Positions 11,401 through 22,456 of a stretch of 64,000 nucleotides of DNA are shown here, piece after piece; position 1 is the first letter of the stretch; each line of letters begins with the position of its first letter. The notes below the pieces were generated by a model. The model saw only the letters and a list, made by a program, of their open reading frames with translations, was not told the DNA's origin and did no database searches. Where the stretch lies: the NCBI GenBank assembly GCA_029298735.1, contig JANSLP010000039.1:111145-175144 (forward strand). The letters are read 5' to 3'. The position numbers were made by a program, and so were the translations under genes. This stretch comes from Ophiostoma sp. CBS 140.51 (taxonomy: Eukaryota > Ascomycota > Sordariomycetes > Ophiostomatales > Ophiostomataceae).

Positions 11401-11687
11401 CTTCCCAAATTTCCCCCAAAACACAAATTAAACCATCGCATACTGCCAGTCTCAAAATCCTCTCTTCTTCCCTCCTCTGTTTCCTCTTTTCTCTCCTCTT
11501 CCCTTTCTTCCTTTTTTTACCTCCTCTCCTCTTTTTTTCTGTTCACCCCGTCCTCCCGCAAATTCATTTGAATTACTACACTGAAGCTTTTGACAAGCTC
11601 GAAAATAATATCACATTTTTTTACGTTCAGCATCTTACGACTACATTTCTTTCCCTCACATCTCCCTCTCTCCACACAACAGCCAAA
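8470..11687. other. Intergenic: vma2 3' flank and upstream region of the DUF7707 gene
   Basis: 3.2 kb without a supportable gene. The first few hundred bases are T-rich and suit a 3' UTR. The middle (9.3-10.8 kb) has only short open frames of biased composition on both strands. The last 400 bp are strongly pyrimidine-rich and form the likely core promoter and leader of the next gene. No tRNA-like boxes were seen. Confidence 0.6.
11457..11540 (+). promoter_or_regulatory. Long CT-rich tract upstream of the DUF7707 gene
   Basis: Almost uninterrupted pyrimidine run about 150-230 bp before the ATG at 11688. Such CT stretches are typical of core promoters and leaders of abundantly transcribed filamentous-fungal genes, so high expression of the downstream cell-wall protein is inferred. 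Confidence 0.5.
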
Positions 11688-12637
11688 ATGCGCAACTCGG
11701 TCGTGTTTGTCGCGCTTTCTGCGCTCGGCGTTGCCAACGCCGTCACCAACTTCACCATCAACCCTGACGATGTTTCTCTGACGCAGCGTTGTATGTTTTT
11801 CTCGTTCTCCTTGCGCCCTTATCTCTGACGAGTCCTCAAGTCCCGTTTGCGCAGCCTGTTCGTCATGACGAATTGGTCGACTCGAGCCCGACTTGAGACT
11901 TGAAGATGTTACGGAGTCCTTCCTTGCCTATCTCTATCCGTGCACATTTGCTAACGCAAGGGTTTCTTCCTTTCTCCCTCCAGCGAACTGGTGTACTGCA
12001 CAGGACAACACGTGCTCGACTCTTTGCGACGGCAACCCCAAGGCCAACAGCTGCACACCCGTACGTCGAGATTCTATCTGACTCTCTGCATCCAGATGTC
12101 TGGTCGCGTGCGCTTTGCGTTCTCGATATTACCATACTGACATTCTGCTTTAGTCCACCCTGAACTACACCTGTCTGTGCCAGAACGGCAGCGCCCCCGG
12201 CCTCGAGTACTACACCCAGACTCTGCCCACCGTATGTTTTCTCCTTTGGAGCATTCTTGTTTGTATGCGCTTTGAACATGCGCGACTAACTCGTTTCCCC
12301 CCCTCAATAGTTCATCTGCCAGGAGGCCTACTCTGAGTGCAACGCTGCCAACGTTGGCAACGCCCAGGCCCAGAGCAACTGCACCACCAGCATCCAGGAC
12401 CAGTGCGGTTCCCTCAACCCTGAGAACTACACCGCTGCCGCTCCCAGCAGCACCGCCGCGACGACCGCTACCACTGCTACCACCAAGGCTTCCGGCACTG
12501 CTACTGGCGCCACCACCGGCGGCACCAGCGCCCCGACCACCACCTCGTCCGACAGCGGCGCCATGCCCACTGCTTTCGGCCACCTCGGCAACGGTGCTGC
12601 TGCCATGGCTGTCGGTCTGTTTGCCTACCTTCTGTAA
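11688..12637 (+). CDS. Secreted GPI-anchored DUF7707-type cell-surface protein
   Basis: Small surface protein of unknown biochemical role, of the type widespread in ascomycetes. Four exons: 11688-11790, 11984-12060, 12154-12231 and 12311-12637, giving 194 residues. A signal peptide is clear (MRNSVVFVALSALGVANA). The mature domain has ten cysteines in a compact pattern (NWCTAQDNTCSTLCDG, YTCLC, FICQEAYSECNAANVGNA, SNC, DQCG), which I recognise as the DUF7707 family. It is followed by a Ser/Thr/Ala-rich stalk suited to O-glycosylation and a C-terminal hydrophobic tail (AAAMAVGLFAYLL), the expected GPI-attachment signal. The protein is therefore probably displayed on the plasma membrane or cell wall. 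CFEM proteins have eight cysteines in a different spacing, so that alternative is less likely. Exon joins keep frame and all introns have GTRYGT donors. Confidence 0.85.
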
Positions 12638-14356
12638 GGGACTGGTTCTTGCAACTCCAAACAGAAATCCAAATTCAATAAAAATTTCAAATCCGATTTT
12701 AAATTCAAAATCAAATCAAACGTGGCAGTACGGCACACGGAAACAAACTGAAATGGAGTGACTTGGGCATACCGCGATACACCTACCCCTCGGCTGGGTA
12801 GCTGGGCGACGCCGAAGTTTGCTTGTTTTCGTTCCTGTACTCGTCATCTTAATTCTTTCTCCCACCCATATTTTCATTTTCTTATCATTCGACACTTTGT
12901 TCGACTTGATGTGTTCTTTTTATTGCATCTTTTTGCACTACTTCTTTTTTCACCCTTTTTACTTTCACGCCCATCAACTCAAAGGGGTGCCGGTCCAACC
13001 ACAAAACCCGCAGTGCTTGCACGCGGTACTAATTCCACCACGACGAGGAGACGACGCAGACGACGGCAACGGAGGCAACGGCGGCGGGCATATTCGGTTT
13101 TATGAGAGAATGGAAGGTTGGGAGGTTACGAAGGTCATGGACGGACAGGAATGGCCTGGGATGACTGAGTAGTTTGCCGACGACAGGTACAGGGGATGAC
13201 GAGACTCAACACGTTGCGTCCTGTGTTTTCTCTGTGCCCAAGCCCTGGCTGAACATGTGTTGCGAGGAGGCAGCTTTTGATAGTTTACGTTTACCCCCTT
13301 TTGTTATTTATTTTACTTTGACGTGCGATTGTGCTTGTTTGCTTTTTGCGTTGACTTTTTCTTTCTATGGCGGTTTTCTTTTCCACTCTCAGCATGGCGC
13401 AAGGCGGGAAGCGTTGAGTGAAGCGTTGAGCATTGAGGAGGAAAGGTGAAGCACAAAGATTTTCAAAATACGATATGTTTAAAACAATCCGTCCAGTGTA
13501 TCTGATGTGTTGAGAGACGGAATCTTTCCGTTTCGTAAGTAATCTTTGTAGAACGTAGAACAGGTCGACAAGCGAGCTGCAGCGAAGGCAGAAGTAGAAT
13601 CAACAAGTTCCGGCAAGAACAAAGGAAGAAAAGAAAACGTGCAGCCTTGTCCCTTTTTTGCAGAATGTAATGTTAATGAGAGGTGATAGGCCCCGGTACA
13701 TGCACGTTCAACGGCCGCTGCCGTCTTGGCACGGACGGTAACACACGTCATTTTTGGGCGTAAGGCTTTTTTGTAAGAAGGATCAGAATCCATAATAATC
13801 CTATCGAAGATGTATTTTCCCCAGTTCTCTAGTTTCGATAATACGACAAAAGTACACAAAGTACACGTTTCTCATCCCTTTTTTGCAGCACCACTTACAC
13901 GTTCCTTGGATGGATCTACAAATCTAAATTGTTTAGATCCCGCCGCCCCAAAGGTTAAAAAGTCAGGGGTTGATCCTGTTCAGCCCTTCCAACATGCCGG
14001 GATGTGTGCACGTGTTTTTCTGGAGATGATGACGAGATCAACAATTGGATTTGGGCAGAGCCGCAAGGGCAAGAAAACAATTCAAAATTGAAAAAAAAGG
14101 GCGTTGGCTGTCGATCAACCTTGTTATCAGATTATCCTTCTAAACCTATCGGCCGATATAAAAAAACTAAGGTCTATTTATATTGGATCAATTTTTGCTA
14201 ACGGACGAGATCTTTCAGTTCGAACTTTTTTACTCCATCTTCCTCATCCCATCAGCTCCTTCATTACAGACTTCTCACATAATTTGCTCCAGCTCAGCAT
14301 CCGGGATTGACTACGTCTACCAAGCATCGCCGGATACGTAACCGAGTATCGACGCC
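12638..14356. other. Intergenic: DUF7707 gene 3' flank, then a relatively AT-rich stretch
   Basis: 1.7 kb without a supportable gene. 12660-13450 is a T/A-rich probable 3' region. 13450-14340 is more AT-rich than flanking genes (for example 14080-14200) and leads into the HNH relic. Short open frames here show no recognisable domain. Confidence 0.5.
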
Positions 14357-15382
14357 TCAGTCGGAGCTGTCATCCTCGCTCTCCCATTCGCCCTGCCAAA
14401 CATCCTCCCACCTCTATTGAATCTCTCGAGTATGGTGTGCAAAGGCACGGGCCCAGCGACCGGCATCAAGAACGCTCAGGACATTTTTGTCGACTGCGGC
14501 CTCGATCAGGACGCGCCACGGATGTGGTACGTCGCCATCTTCAAGTGAGCAGCTCAAGGCGGCGGTATCATTTTCGTCGTCGTCTCCGTCATCATCTCCT
14601 TCATCATCTCCGTCATCACCCTCGTCATCACCCCCGTCGTCATCATCTGGTGGCGGGCCGTGGAAAAGTGCTTGCAGCGAAGAAGTGGCGCGCAAGCCGC
14701 CTAGGATACGATTCACACCGGCTTGGATCTGCAGAAACTCGATGCTTGGGAGAGGGCAGTTTAGCGGGTCGGCGGTCTCGAGAAGCAGGTTGCGCAAATA
14801 GTACCGGACACAACCTAATCCGTCTTGGGATGTCACCAGACTATGTAAAATGTGAGCACCTTCACTGCGGTTTGTCCCTGTGAGGACGCATCTGTCATTG
14901 TACCAACCTCGGACGACACTTTCTGCCCTCTCGTCAGAAGAAGACGGGCAGGTCACTGTGTGTTTCTTGGCCCGATCCAGCTACTCAAGAGTTTGTCGAG
15001 CGAGTACATGAGGCTCTCGACTTTACTTCTCATTAAGTCGTCGGGCCTCTTGCCGTAAAAATCGCGCTCTTGGCCGTGCATCGGGCTGAGGAAATTCTTT
15101 GCCATCTCCAAGTTGGGCGCCACCACCAGCGCATAGCGCAGCCTGCAGCTGGAGCTCTCGATTCATGCGGCCCATCCAGTGGTCAATGTTGAAAACCGGC
15201 TATCCTTTGCCATCGATTTCTTGGTCGTTAGGCCGCGGCCAGTCTGGTATTCACTGGATAAACACCCGCCTCCATCTCTCAAGCTCAGGTGAGAGAGTGG
15301 TGGCTGCTGCCATTCCACCAGTGGAGAGCCATCCCAAGGGTTGTTGGCCGAGAGAATTAACGGTGATGGTAGGACGGTCCAT
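14357..15382 (-). pseudogene. Decayed HNH-nuclease-domain gene
   Basis: Relic of a fungal protein with an HNH_2-type endonuclease domain. The best block lies at 14849-14893: RCVLTGTNRSEGAHI, the CVLTG...AHI signature of that family. It sits in an open segment from 14980 down to a TAG at 14414-14416, which includes a long acidic Asp/Gly/Glu run at about 14570-14660. After that TAG the same frame continues with WQGEWESEDDSSD and then a TGA at 14357-14359. Upstream, the protein-like signal moves to a different frame: 69 codons at 14956-15162 containing MAKNFLSPMHGQERDFYGKR. The HNH frame itself has stops at 14981, 15023, 15200 and 15251. At least one frameshift and several nonsense codons are therefore needed to connect the parts. 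An ATG at 15382 is a possible original start. No simple set of introns repairs it. Alternative: a shorter expressed protein from the HNH segment alone, which I consider unlikely. Confidence 0.55.
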
Positions 15383-16242
15383 CGTGGGTGTCTATGTTGG
15401 AAGAAAAGATGAAGTGAGAGAGAGAGAAAGGTTGTGCGTGTGTATGAGGGAGGAAGAGAGAGAGGAAAACAAACGGATAGAAAGGGGGGGAAAGAGAGGT
15501 GTGGGATGTTGTGATCTTTCAATAAGTAATAGCTAGAGTATCTTCCAAGAAGATGGGCTGTGGGAAGTACATAATCACGTGTGCCTTACTCTCAACGTCA
15601 TGTTGAACAACAGTTTCTCATATTTACTCCATATCATATGCCCACTCCGTACGGCGTACTTATGTACATTTCAACTGTTTCCCTCCTGCCTTCTTTCTGG
15701 CTGAATAAGGTGGACTGTCACTCGACAGCCTTGCCCCAGAAATTGGGGGCAGTAAATAGTACCGCGATAAGATGGGGAAGATCAATAGATACTAGAACAC
15801 TTGTACGATGCTGCCCAATGAATGGAGAGAAGTAAAAATTACATTGTAATTATTACATTTAACGTAAAAGAATATGGGAAATATAAAAGACACAACAGAA
15901 GGAATAGGACAAACTCCTGACACTCTACAAAGTAAATACTAGTTTTCCTCCTTTTTTTTATGCATTGTAAAACATGTCCCCGCCACTTGTTTTGCAATGT
16001 AAACTCCTTTGAGGAATGCAGTCAAGGGGATAAATAGAAAAGCAACGAGACCCGGTTAAGAATGATGAAAAACACACAAGAAAAGAAAAGAACAGAACAG
16101 AACAGAACAGAACAGAACAGAAATAAAAGAAATAAAAGAAACAAAGACAGTAATAAAGACACCCCATGTACTCCGTAACAGTACTTGCAATAGTACAACA
16201 GGGCCCACAAATGCAACAGCATCGAAGCAAAGCCTATCGCAT
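15383..16242. other. AT-rich intergenic region downstream of the NUFIP1/CCCH gene
   Basis: No gene seen. 15400-15500 is GA-rich on the plus strand; 15800-15960 is strongly AT-rich. A pentanucleotide array lies at 16091-16120. The right end should contain the 3' UTR of the minus-strand gene ending at 16243. Confidence 0.55.
16091..16120. repeat. (AACAG)6 microsatellite
   Basis: Six perfect tandem copies of AACAG, bordered by degenerate AAAAG and AAATAAAAG units. It lies in the 3' flank of the NUFIP1/CCCH gene and is likely length-variable between strains. Confidence 0.9.
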
Positions 16243-18855
16243 CTAGGAATCCTCTGACTTGACGCCCGTGTTGCCAAATCCGCTAAGATCCCAACCCTGA
16301 TAGCGTACTGTCGGAGCGGAGGGCCCACTGTCAACCTGCATTGGCTGCTGCTGCTGCTGCTGCTGGTTCTTAACCATCGATGGCGCTGTCGGCAGGCTCG
16401 CAACACCACCCGACGACTCCTGCTCGGCCGTGGTGAGGACACTAGCAGCAGGGCCGGTAGGAATAGCAGCCGTTTTGCTCGACTGGCCCGACTGGCCACC
16501 TCCTTGCTTGCTGGACGGCCCAAGGGGCGCACTCACTCCGGGCATTCTGCCCTTCTCCTTGAGGTACTGCAGCGTCTTGACAATAGTCAGGTCTTCTTGG
16601 TCCTTATCGTTGAGCACGAGCCGCTGGCGCAACGTCATACGTCCGCCATTGCGCTCGCGCTCTTTTAACGCAGCCTCGCGCACTGCCGGGTCGTGCACAA
16701 AGCGGCACTTGCCCTTTTTGCCACACGTGCCACCGGTTGAGTAGTACTTGCAGTGCTTTGTGGGGTCGGCCTTTTTGGCGGCCGGCGGGATCACGCCCTT
16801 GGCAGCGGCCGCGGCAGCAGCTGCCGCCACAGACGCAGCTGTCTCGGTACGGATGGGCACGGCTTCAGGGGCATCGTCATCGGAACCAATCTTGGAATCC
16901 GACGACGCGTCCGAGTCATCTCCTCCCTTTTCAGCGTTGGCCTTGTCGCCGTCACCGCCCTCTACATCCCTCATCTCGTCACCCTCATCCTGCTGTTCGC
17001 GCTTTCGCTTGATGCTGGACTCGACCTTTTCGAGTTGTTTGCGCAGTTTCTCGGCCTTTTGCTGCTGGCGCTCCAGGGCCGTCAGACCGGCCGTGCTCTT
17101 AGCACTGCTAGACGTGACGGTAGTAGCGGCAGCAGAATCTTTGTCCTTGGCTGCGTCTCCTGCTTCTGCTGCTGCCGCCTTCTTGTCTGCTGCTGCTCCG
17201 TCACCTGATCCAGATCCTGCTTGTTTGGCCTTGATGCGGTCCTTCGTGGGGAAGTTGCTTCGCCGCTCAGCGATCCATGCGGCAATATCAACGGGGCTGT
17301 TCTGTTAATAATGTGTCCGGGCAATAATGAGAAAGAAAAAAAGAAGAAAAAAATTGAAAGCAAGCAAGTCCAGGAAAACTAGCCTGTCAAAGACAAGGGA
17401 ATTCAGGGAGAGGGGAAAAAACAGCAAAGGGATATATGGGGGGGCCTACTTTGGAGCATCAGGGCCGATGAGTTCGACTAACTTGGCCTCTTCGTCGACC
17501 TCCTCATCCTCGGACTCGTCACCCGGCGTCAGGCCGAGGGTGTTCGTCTTACGCTTCTTCTTCTTGCCGGCCGAGGCAGCATCAGGCTTCTGATGATGAT
17601 GGTTATTGGAGTGCGAGTGCGAGTGAGGTCCGTTGTGAGAATGAGGATGGGAATGGGGCCCGCTGTTGTGTGGACCATTGGGCTTTTTGTTGAACCGCAT
17701 CTTATTGTCAACATAGCCTCCGCCACGACCACCACCACGGTGCGAGTTGTTGTGGAACCCGCCCCGCTGGTTGTGCTGGTTATGGTGGCGGTTGTTGTTG
17801 GGGTTGCCGTGGTTGTTATGGCTGCTATGACCACCGCTGCTGTTCTGGCCGCTGCTATGGTAAGGATCATAATGCTGCGGCGGGCCGCCATAGCCGCCCG
17901 GGCCGGTTGGCGGGTAGGAGTAGGACGGTGCGTTGTAACCCGACGGACCAGATGGAGGCGGCGGCGGTGCTCCTCCTTGTGGGCCGCCATAGGGCGGTGG
18001 TGGCGGCTGGTACCCTCCGCTGCTCACTAGAGCTGGCGATCCGGCACCCGGGCCGTGCTGCAGACCGCCATTCTCAAACCCGATACGGATGGGCGGTCCC
18101 ATCATATGAGACTTTGATCCACCCCCACCGCCTCGCGGCTCGTGGTGATATCCTCCTCCGCGACCACCGCGGCTGCTGTAGTGTCCACCACTGTGTCCTC
18201 CTCCATTCTGTCCGCCAGGCCCACCATACTGAGGGCCACCACTGGACTGCTGGTACTGATGGCTGCCGTACGGTGGCTGCTGCGAAGATGCTGGGCCACT
18301 AGGAGGTCCGTAGGGCGGCTGCTGCCCGTACGAGCCTTGCTGGTGCTGGGAGGGGGGCTGGCCCTGATGGGGGGGCGGCTGAGGGTAGCCCTGCGGAGGG
18401 TGTTGTGCGTGCTGCTGAGCATAGTAGCCCTGTGGAGGCGGTGGTGGCGGAGCATGTGAATGGTGCTGGCCAGCTGGTTCATGATGGGACCACTGGTGCT
18501 GTGAGGGAGGCTGCTGCTGCGGCTGGGAGGGGCCTCCATAGGGTGGTGCAGGCACGCCGCTGTGTGAGGCAGAGTAATGACCCTGCTGCTGGCCGTACTG
18601 CTGTGAACCGCCTTGAGAGGGATAGCCATAGCTTGGCTGAGCATGGTGCTCGCTTCCACCACCACCGCCCTGTTGTCCTGCGTGTCCACCACCGCGCCCT
18701 CCTCCTCCTCCAAAGTATCCAACACGACCACCGCGCGATGAGGGCCCGCCGTGTGACGGGCCTTGCTGGTAGGTGGAAGGGTATTGTTGTCCGTAGCCAC
18801 CCGATGACTGCGACGGGGGCGGTGGCGGCGGCGGGCCGTATCCGTAGGATGACAT
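16243..18855 (-). CDS. NUFIP1-domain and CCCH zinc-finger protein with large Gly/Pro/Gln-rich N-terminus
   Basis: Probable nuclear RNA-binding protein; NUFIP1-type proteins act in box C/D snoRNP assembly. Two exons: 18855-17450 and 17296-16243, joined AA|C to give 819 residues. Residues 1 to about 440 are low complexity, rich in Gly, Pro, Gln, His, Tyr and Ser with SSRGGRGG-type RGG motifs, suggesting RNA contacts or phase separation. At residues 469-490 the segment NPVDIAAWIAERRSNFPTKD matches the NUFIP1 conserved domain; the intron falls just before it. A Lys/Glu-rich coiled-coil stretch follows. A CCCH finger (C-x8-C-x5-C-x3-H) occupies residues 651-671. I chose the ATG at 18855 because it is the first in-frame ATG. 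The architecture resembles fungal NUFIP1/Rsa1-like proteins, but the exact orthologue is not certain. It lies head-to-head with rpc25. Confidence 0.85.
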
Positions 18856-19908
18856 TGTCGGTGCAAAGAACAAAGCAGATAGAAAACAAGAGAGAGACAG
18901 ATGTAGAGGGAGAGATAGGCCGAGCGAGTTCAACACTACGTTGAGACGCGGAGTTGAAAGAGAATCACAAACAATGAGGCGGCTAGCCACAGGTTGGTTC
19001 TCCTGGAACCCCGGAAAGACAGCGATTTTGTTCTTGTGTTTTGTGCAACCCAGTTACCGCGCAACGAGATGTGCGGGTCAAGTCAAGGGGGCAATTGTGT
19101 AGGACTGAAGAGGTTGGGTTGTAACAGGAAGCGAGATGTCGAAAAGGGGGATGGATAGATAACAGATAAAAAGAGCTCAATACACGGGCACCAGCACTGA
19201 TCTGATACCGCGACTCGGACGAGGTAGATGCAAAGAGATGGACGAAAAGAAGGAATGGAGAATGGGCAAGTAAGTGACGAAGACCGGCTCGATGAGGTTG
19301 GGTAGGGGTCGAGGAGCAAATATCGGGAGGTAAAAGTAAGAATAAATGGCCAGACGTCCGCGCAAAGGAAGGAATGGATTCGGGTCAAAATAGGTCGAAA
19401 GAGAGACCAATCATCGAGTCCGTAGACAGAAGGAGGGTCGGAGAAACGTGGTTGTCGAAAACCCCACAAAGATGAATGTTGTTGTCGAGATGGACGACTC
19501 GAGGTCGAAAGACGGGGGTGGATTTGGGTTTGGCAAGAAATCTTGTGGCCTTTGTGCCTTGGTTGGAGTATGGGGTAGATTTTGGTGGCACGGTAGTCGA
19601 CCGCGTCAAAGGCGGTCAGAGGCTGGTTATATAATATACGGCAGAATTCTCGGACGTCACCCAGAATTTGGAAAGTACGAAGTTCAGTGCACGTCAGGCG
19701 CGAGGCAGCTGGAGCTCCACTGTAACTTTTTTTCAGTCGTCCCCCTCCAAAAATGACGATGACTTGAGTCGGCTGCTGAATATATCGTTTGGTTTCTCGC
19801 TTTATCGTGGACGATATCGCATACAGACAGGCTGTGACGGTCTTGAGCTCTCAGTTTGTTTCCATTCACCCAATTACCTGGAATAGAGCCTCCCCGACAC
19901 CCGCCAAC
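18856..19908. promoter_or_regulatory. Divergent promoter region, NUFIP1/CCCH gene and rpc25
   Basis: 1053 bp between facing-away starts. The half next to the NUFIP1/CCCH gene is pyrimidine-rich on the minus strand (18870-19420), consistent with its leader. No strong known motif is claimed. Confidence 0.45.
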
Positions 19909-20773
19909 ATGTTCATCCTCGTGAGTATTTACCTTGATGCTGACATGAATCGGAGATGAGATGACACAAGAAGCAAGAGTTGAATACGGACATCCAATAA
20001 CAAATCGTACATACTAACTCTTCTTCAGACAAAAATTGCCGACTTGGTGCGAATTGATCCCAACGACTTCTCCAAACGGAGTATCCATGCGATCGAGGAC
20101 AACATCAACGCCAAGTATGCCAACAAGGTGATCCAGAAGATTGGCCTCTGCATCTGTCTCTATGATCTGTTGTGGACGTCCGAGGGTCTCATTGGCCACG
20201 GCGATGGCTTCGTGAACGTCAATGGTGAGTACATGCCCCTTCTACCTTATATGTTGAGTACACTGGCCCTAACAACTGCAGTCGAATTCCGTCTTGTCGT
20301 CTTCCATCCGTTCAAGGGCGAGGTGATGTTTGCCCGCATCAGCAGCTGCAGTCCCAACGGCATTCACTGTATGTCCTCCTCCTGCTTGCCATATCTTTTA
20401 ATTATACATTGTATCTAACGAGTGTAGTGCGCACCGACTTCTTTGATGATATCCTGATCCCTTTTGACGAGCTGCCAGACGAGGCAGAATAGTAAGTCTC
20501 CGCTGAAGCCATCTATTGCGTTATGGACACACCGCTCACATCAACAGCGACATGAACCAGCAACTTTGGGTGTGGAACGTCGACGACCAGCGCATGTACT
20601 ACGACAACCACGAAATGGTTCGGTTCCGGGTGATTGACGAGGAGTGGCACGACCAGACGCCGACCAAGCCCATTGAGCGCGGCGAGGAGCCGGATGAGCG
20701 CCGCAACCCACCCTATCGGATCCGCGGAAGCATGAAAGACCCCGGTCTGGGTGTCTGCATCTGGTGGGACTAG
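19909..20773 (+). CDS. rpc25: DNA-directed RNA polymerase III subunit Rpc25 (RPC8)
   Basis: Stalk subunit of RNA polymerase III, paired with Rpc17, needed for initiation at tRNA and 5S genes. Five exons: 19909-19920, 20029-20224, 20282-20368, 20428-20491 and 20548-20773, giving 194 residues. The first exon holds only four codons (MFIL). The N-terminal Rpb7-like domain reads TKIADLVRIDPNDFSKRSIH, followed by INAKYANKVIQKIGLCICLY. The C-terminal OB/S1-type Rbc25 domain spans about residues 80-194 (VVFHPFKGEVMFARI, LRTDFFDDILIPFDELPDEA) and ends GLGVCIWWD, typical of Rpc25 rather than Rpb7 or Rpa43. Intron junctions restore conserved residues (AATG|TCGAA gives NVEF; AATA|CGAC gives EYDM). It shares a tail-to-tail junction with emc3. 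Confidence 0.95.
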
Positions 20774-21108
20774 CGAATGAAACTAGATGGATGACACAAT
20801 CCCGTTTTGGGGCAGAATACCAAGACGACGGGACGCCGGGACGCCGGGACGCTGGGAAGCCAGACCACGCACAACATCAGAACAATCGGACGACGACACA
20901 GGACGACAGGGTACAAAAAAAGAGAACTCCATTGGGGTGATCTATATGCGATATTTCGGGCCTTCCACTCTATACCCTGCTTTTTTACACCCTCGTCCCG
21001 ATCCCATGGTTTCCCGGTTTCCCATTCCCTATGTACATAGTCCCTCCCTCCCCTATTACGTCCTCTTTTACAGAGACAGGACCAGCTACATGACCCACCC
21101 TCTCTTCA
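20774..21108. other. Tail-to-tail intergenic region rpc25 / emc3
   Basis: 335 bp holding both 3' ends. Three copies of an 8-bp unit (GGGACGCC, last copy GGGACGCT) lie at 20830-20853. Nothing else seen. Confidence 0.6.
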
Positions 21109-22030
21109 TCATGCCTTGCTGGCGCGGCTGAGCAGCCGCTGCTCGACATTGTCCAGCACCGAGTAGTGCTCGACGACAGCCAGGTTCTCGACCTCGGCCA
21201 AAAACTGCTTGTCCGGATCTTGGCCGGGCGCACCCATCTGGGGCATCTGGGGCCCCATCTGGCCCATCTGCTGCGCCATTTGGCTGGCGGCGTTCTCGTT
21301 GCCGAGCAAAAAGTTGAAGACGGACTGCAGGCCAAAGATGCAAAGGAAGTACCAGCTGATGCTGGACATCCAGCGGGCGTCCATGTCGCGCGTGGCGACG
21401 CCGGCCTGGAGCATGCTCTTGAACTTGATGGTCAACGGGAAGGGGAGTTTCACTACGAAGCGTTAGCAGACAGACACAATATGAATGATAGACAAGGAGC
21501 CTTGCGCACTAATAACGTATCCACTGAAAAAGGCATTGATCCAGCTCATAATCAGCGTGTTGGGGATAATCATGGCCATGTTGCCCTTCATCATGCCCAT
21601 CATGCCGTCCATGGCGTTGGGGTCAGTCATTGGGTTCGGCGGCGCCTGGCCGCGGTTCTCGGGTGCCTTGAGGTACGCGCCGGACTCGTAGGCGGCCACG
21701 AGGTTGTCGCGGCGCGTGTTGAAGCTGCGTTTCGACAAGACGTGGTGGTTGGTGCGGACGTTGACGCCATGCAGCATCGATCTCTGTTCGCGGAGGGCAC
21801 GCTGCTCGACCTTTTTGGGCGCAGTGGCCATGAGGACGTTGGCGTAGTGGCGGAGGACACCGGTGAGGATCATGACAATCGTAATCGGGAAGAGGATCCA
21901 GTACCTGGGAAGGGAGGGTCAGCAGGTGTCCTAATGCATTATTGAGGAGGTCGTTAAAGAGAAAGCTCAAAGAGGGGACGAACAGAAGCTGGGGATCCCG
22001 CGGGATCGACTGGACGGGAACCTGCGACAT
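21109..22030 (-). CDS. emc3: ER membrane protein complex subunit 3
   Basis: Oxa1-superfamily core insertase subunit of the ER membrane protein complex, which inserts tail-anchored and multi-pass proteins. Three exons: 22030-21984, 21904-21510 and 21452-21109, giving 261 residues, the usual size. The junctions reconstruct DPQLLYWILFPITIVMILTG (first exon CT|G) and SGYVIMKLPFPLTIKFKSML (A|TG), both close to the conserved EMC3 sequence. Three membrane segments are visible: residues about 16-35, about 125-147 (MAMIIPNTLIMSWINAFFSG) and about 175-195 (SWYFLCIFGLQSVFNFLLG). A Met-rich cytosolic stretch (MDGMMGMMKG, QMGQMGPQMPQMG) resembles the substrate-vestibule loops of insertases. It is divergent from spc2 across 426 bp. 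Confidence 0.95.
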
Positions 22031-22456
22031 TGTGGGTGACAGATATTCAAGGAAAGGCCTAAATCGAGTCGATGGGAGATGCGCGGGGAGGTGGAAACGG
22101 GCGAACGTTCGGTGTGGTGAGGCGATTCAAACGTCCTGTGTTGCTGGAGATTGGATTAGAATAGTAAGGGAAAAGGAGCTTCTGGCAGTTTGGGGTATTT
22201 TTGGCGTGAGAGCGTGCCGCCTGTGGCTTGCGTTGTGGGAGCCACACTTACGTCGATAGGGGTGAACAATGCGCTAAGCTGGCCCCGACTGGCCCACGGC
22301 AGGTACAAAAGACTAGTGGGGCGCGTCAATGGGAGCTCCTTCCGCGTTGCATCCAAAGTAGCCACATCTCTCCAAAAAGCTTCCAAAATATTCGCGATCA
22401 CAACGACACGACGGCACACTTTTACAAACAACAGCAGATTTTACACCACCGCCATC
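22031..22456. promoter_or_regulatory. Compact divergent promoter emc3 / spc2
   Basis: Only 426 bp separate the start codons of two ER membrane-protein biogenesis genes. Both leaders must overlap or abut here. No unfolded-protein-response element is claimed. Confidence 0.55.

Noticed and set aside
14437..14883. Plus-strand open frames across the HNH relic
   Set aside because: They are antisense to the Asp-rich tract, giving artificial Ser/His/Arg repeats.
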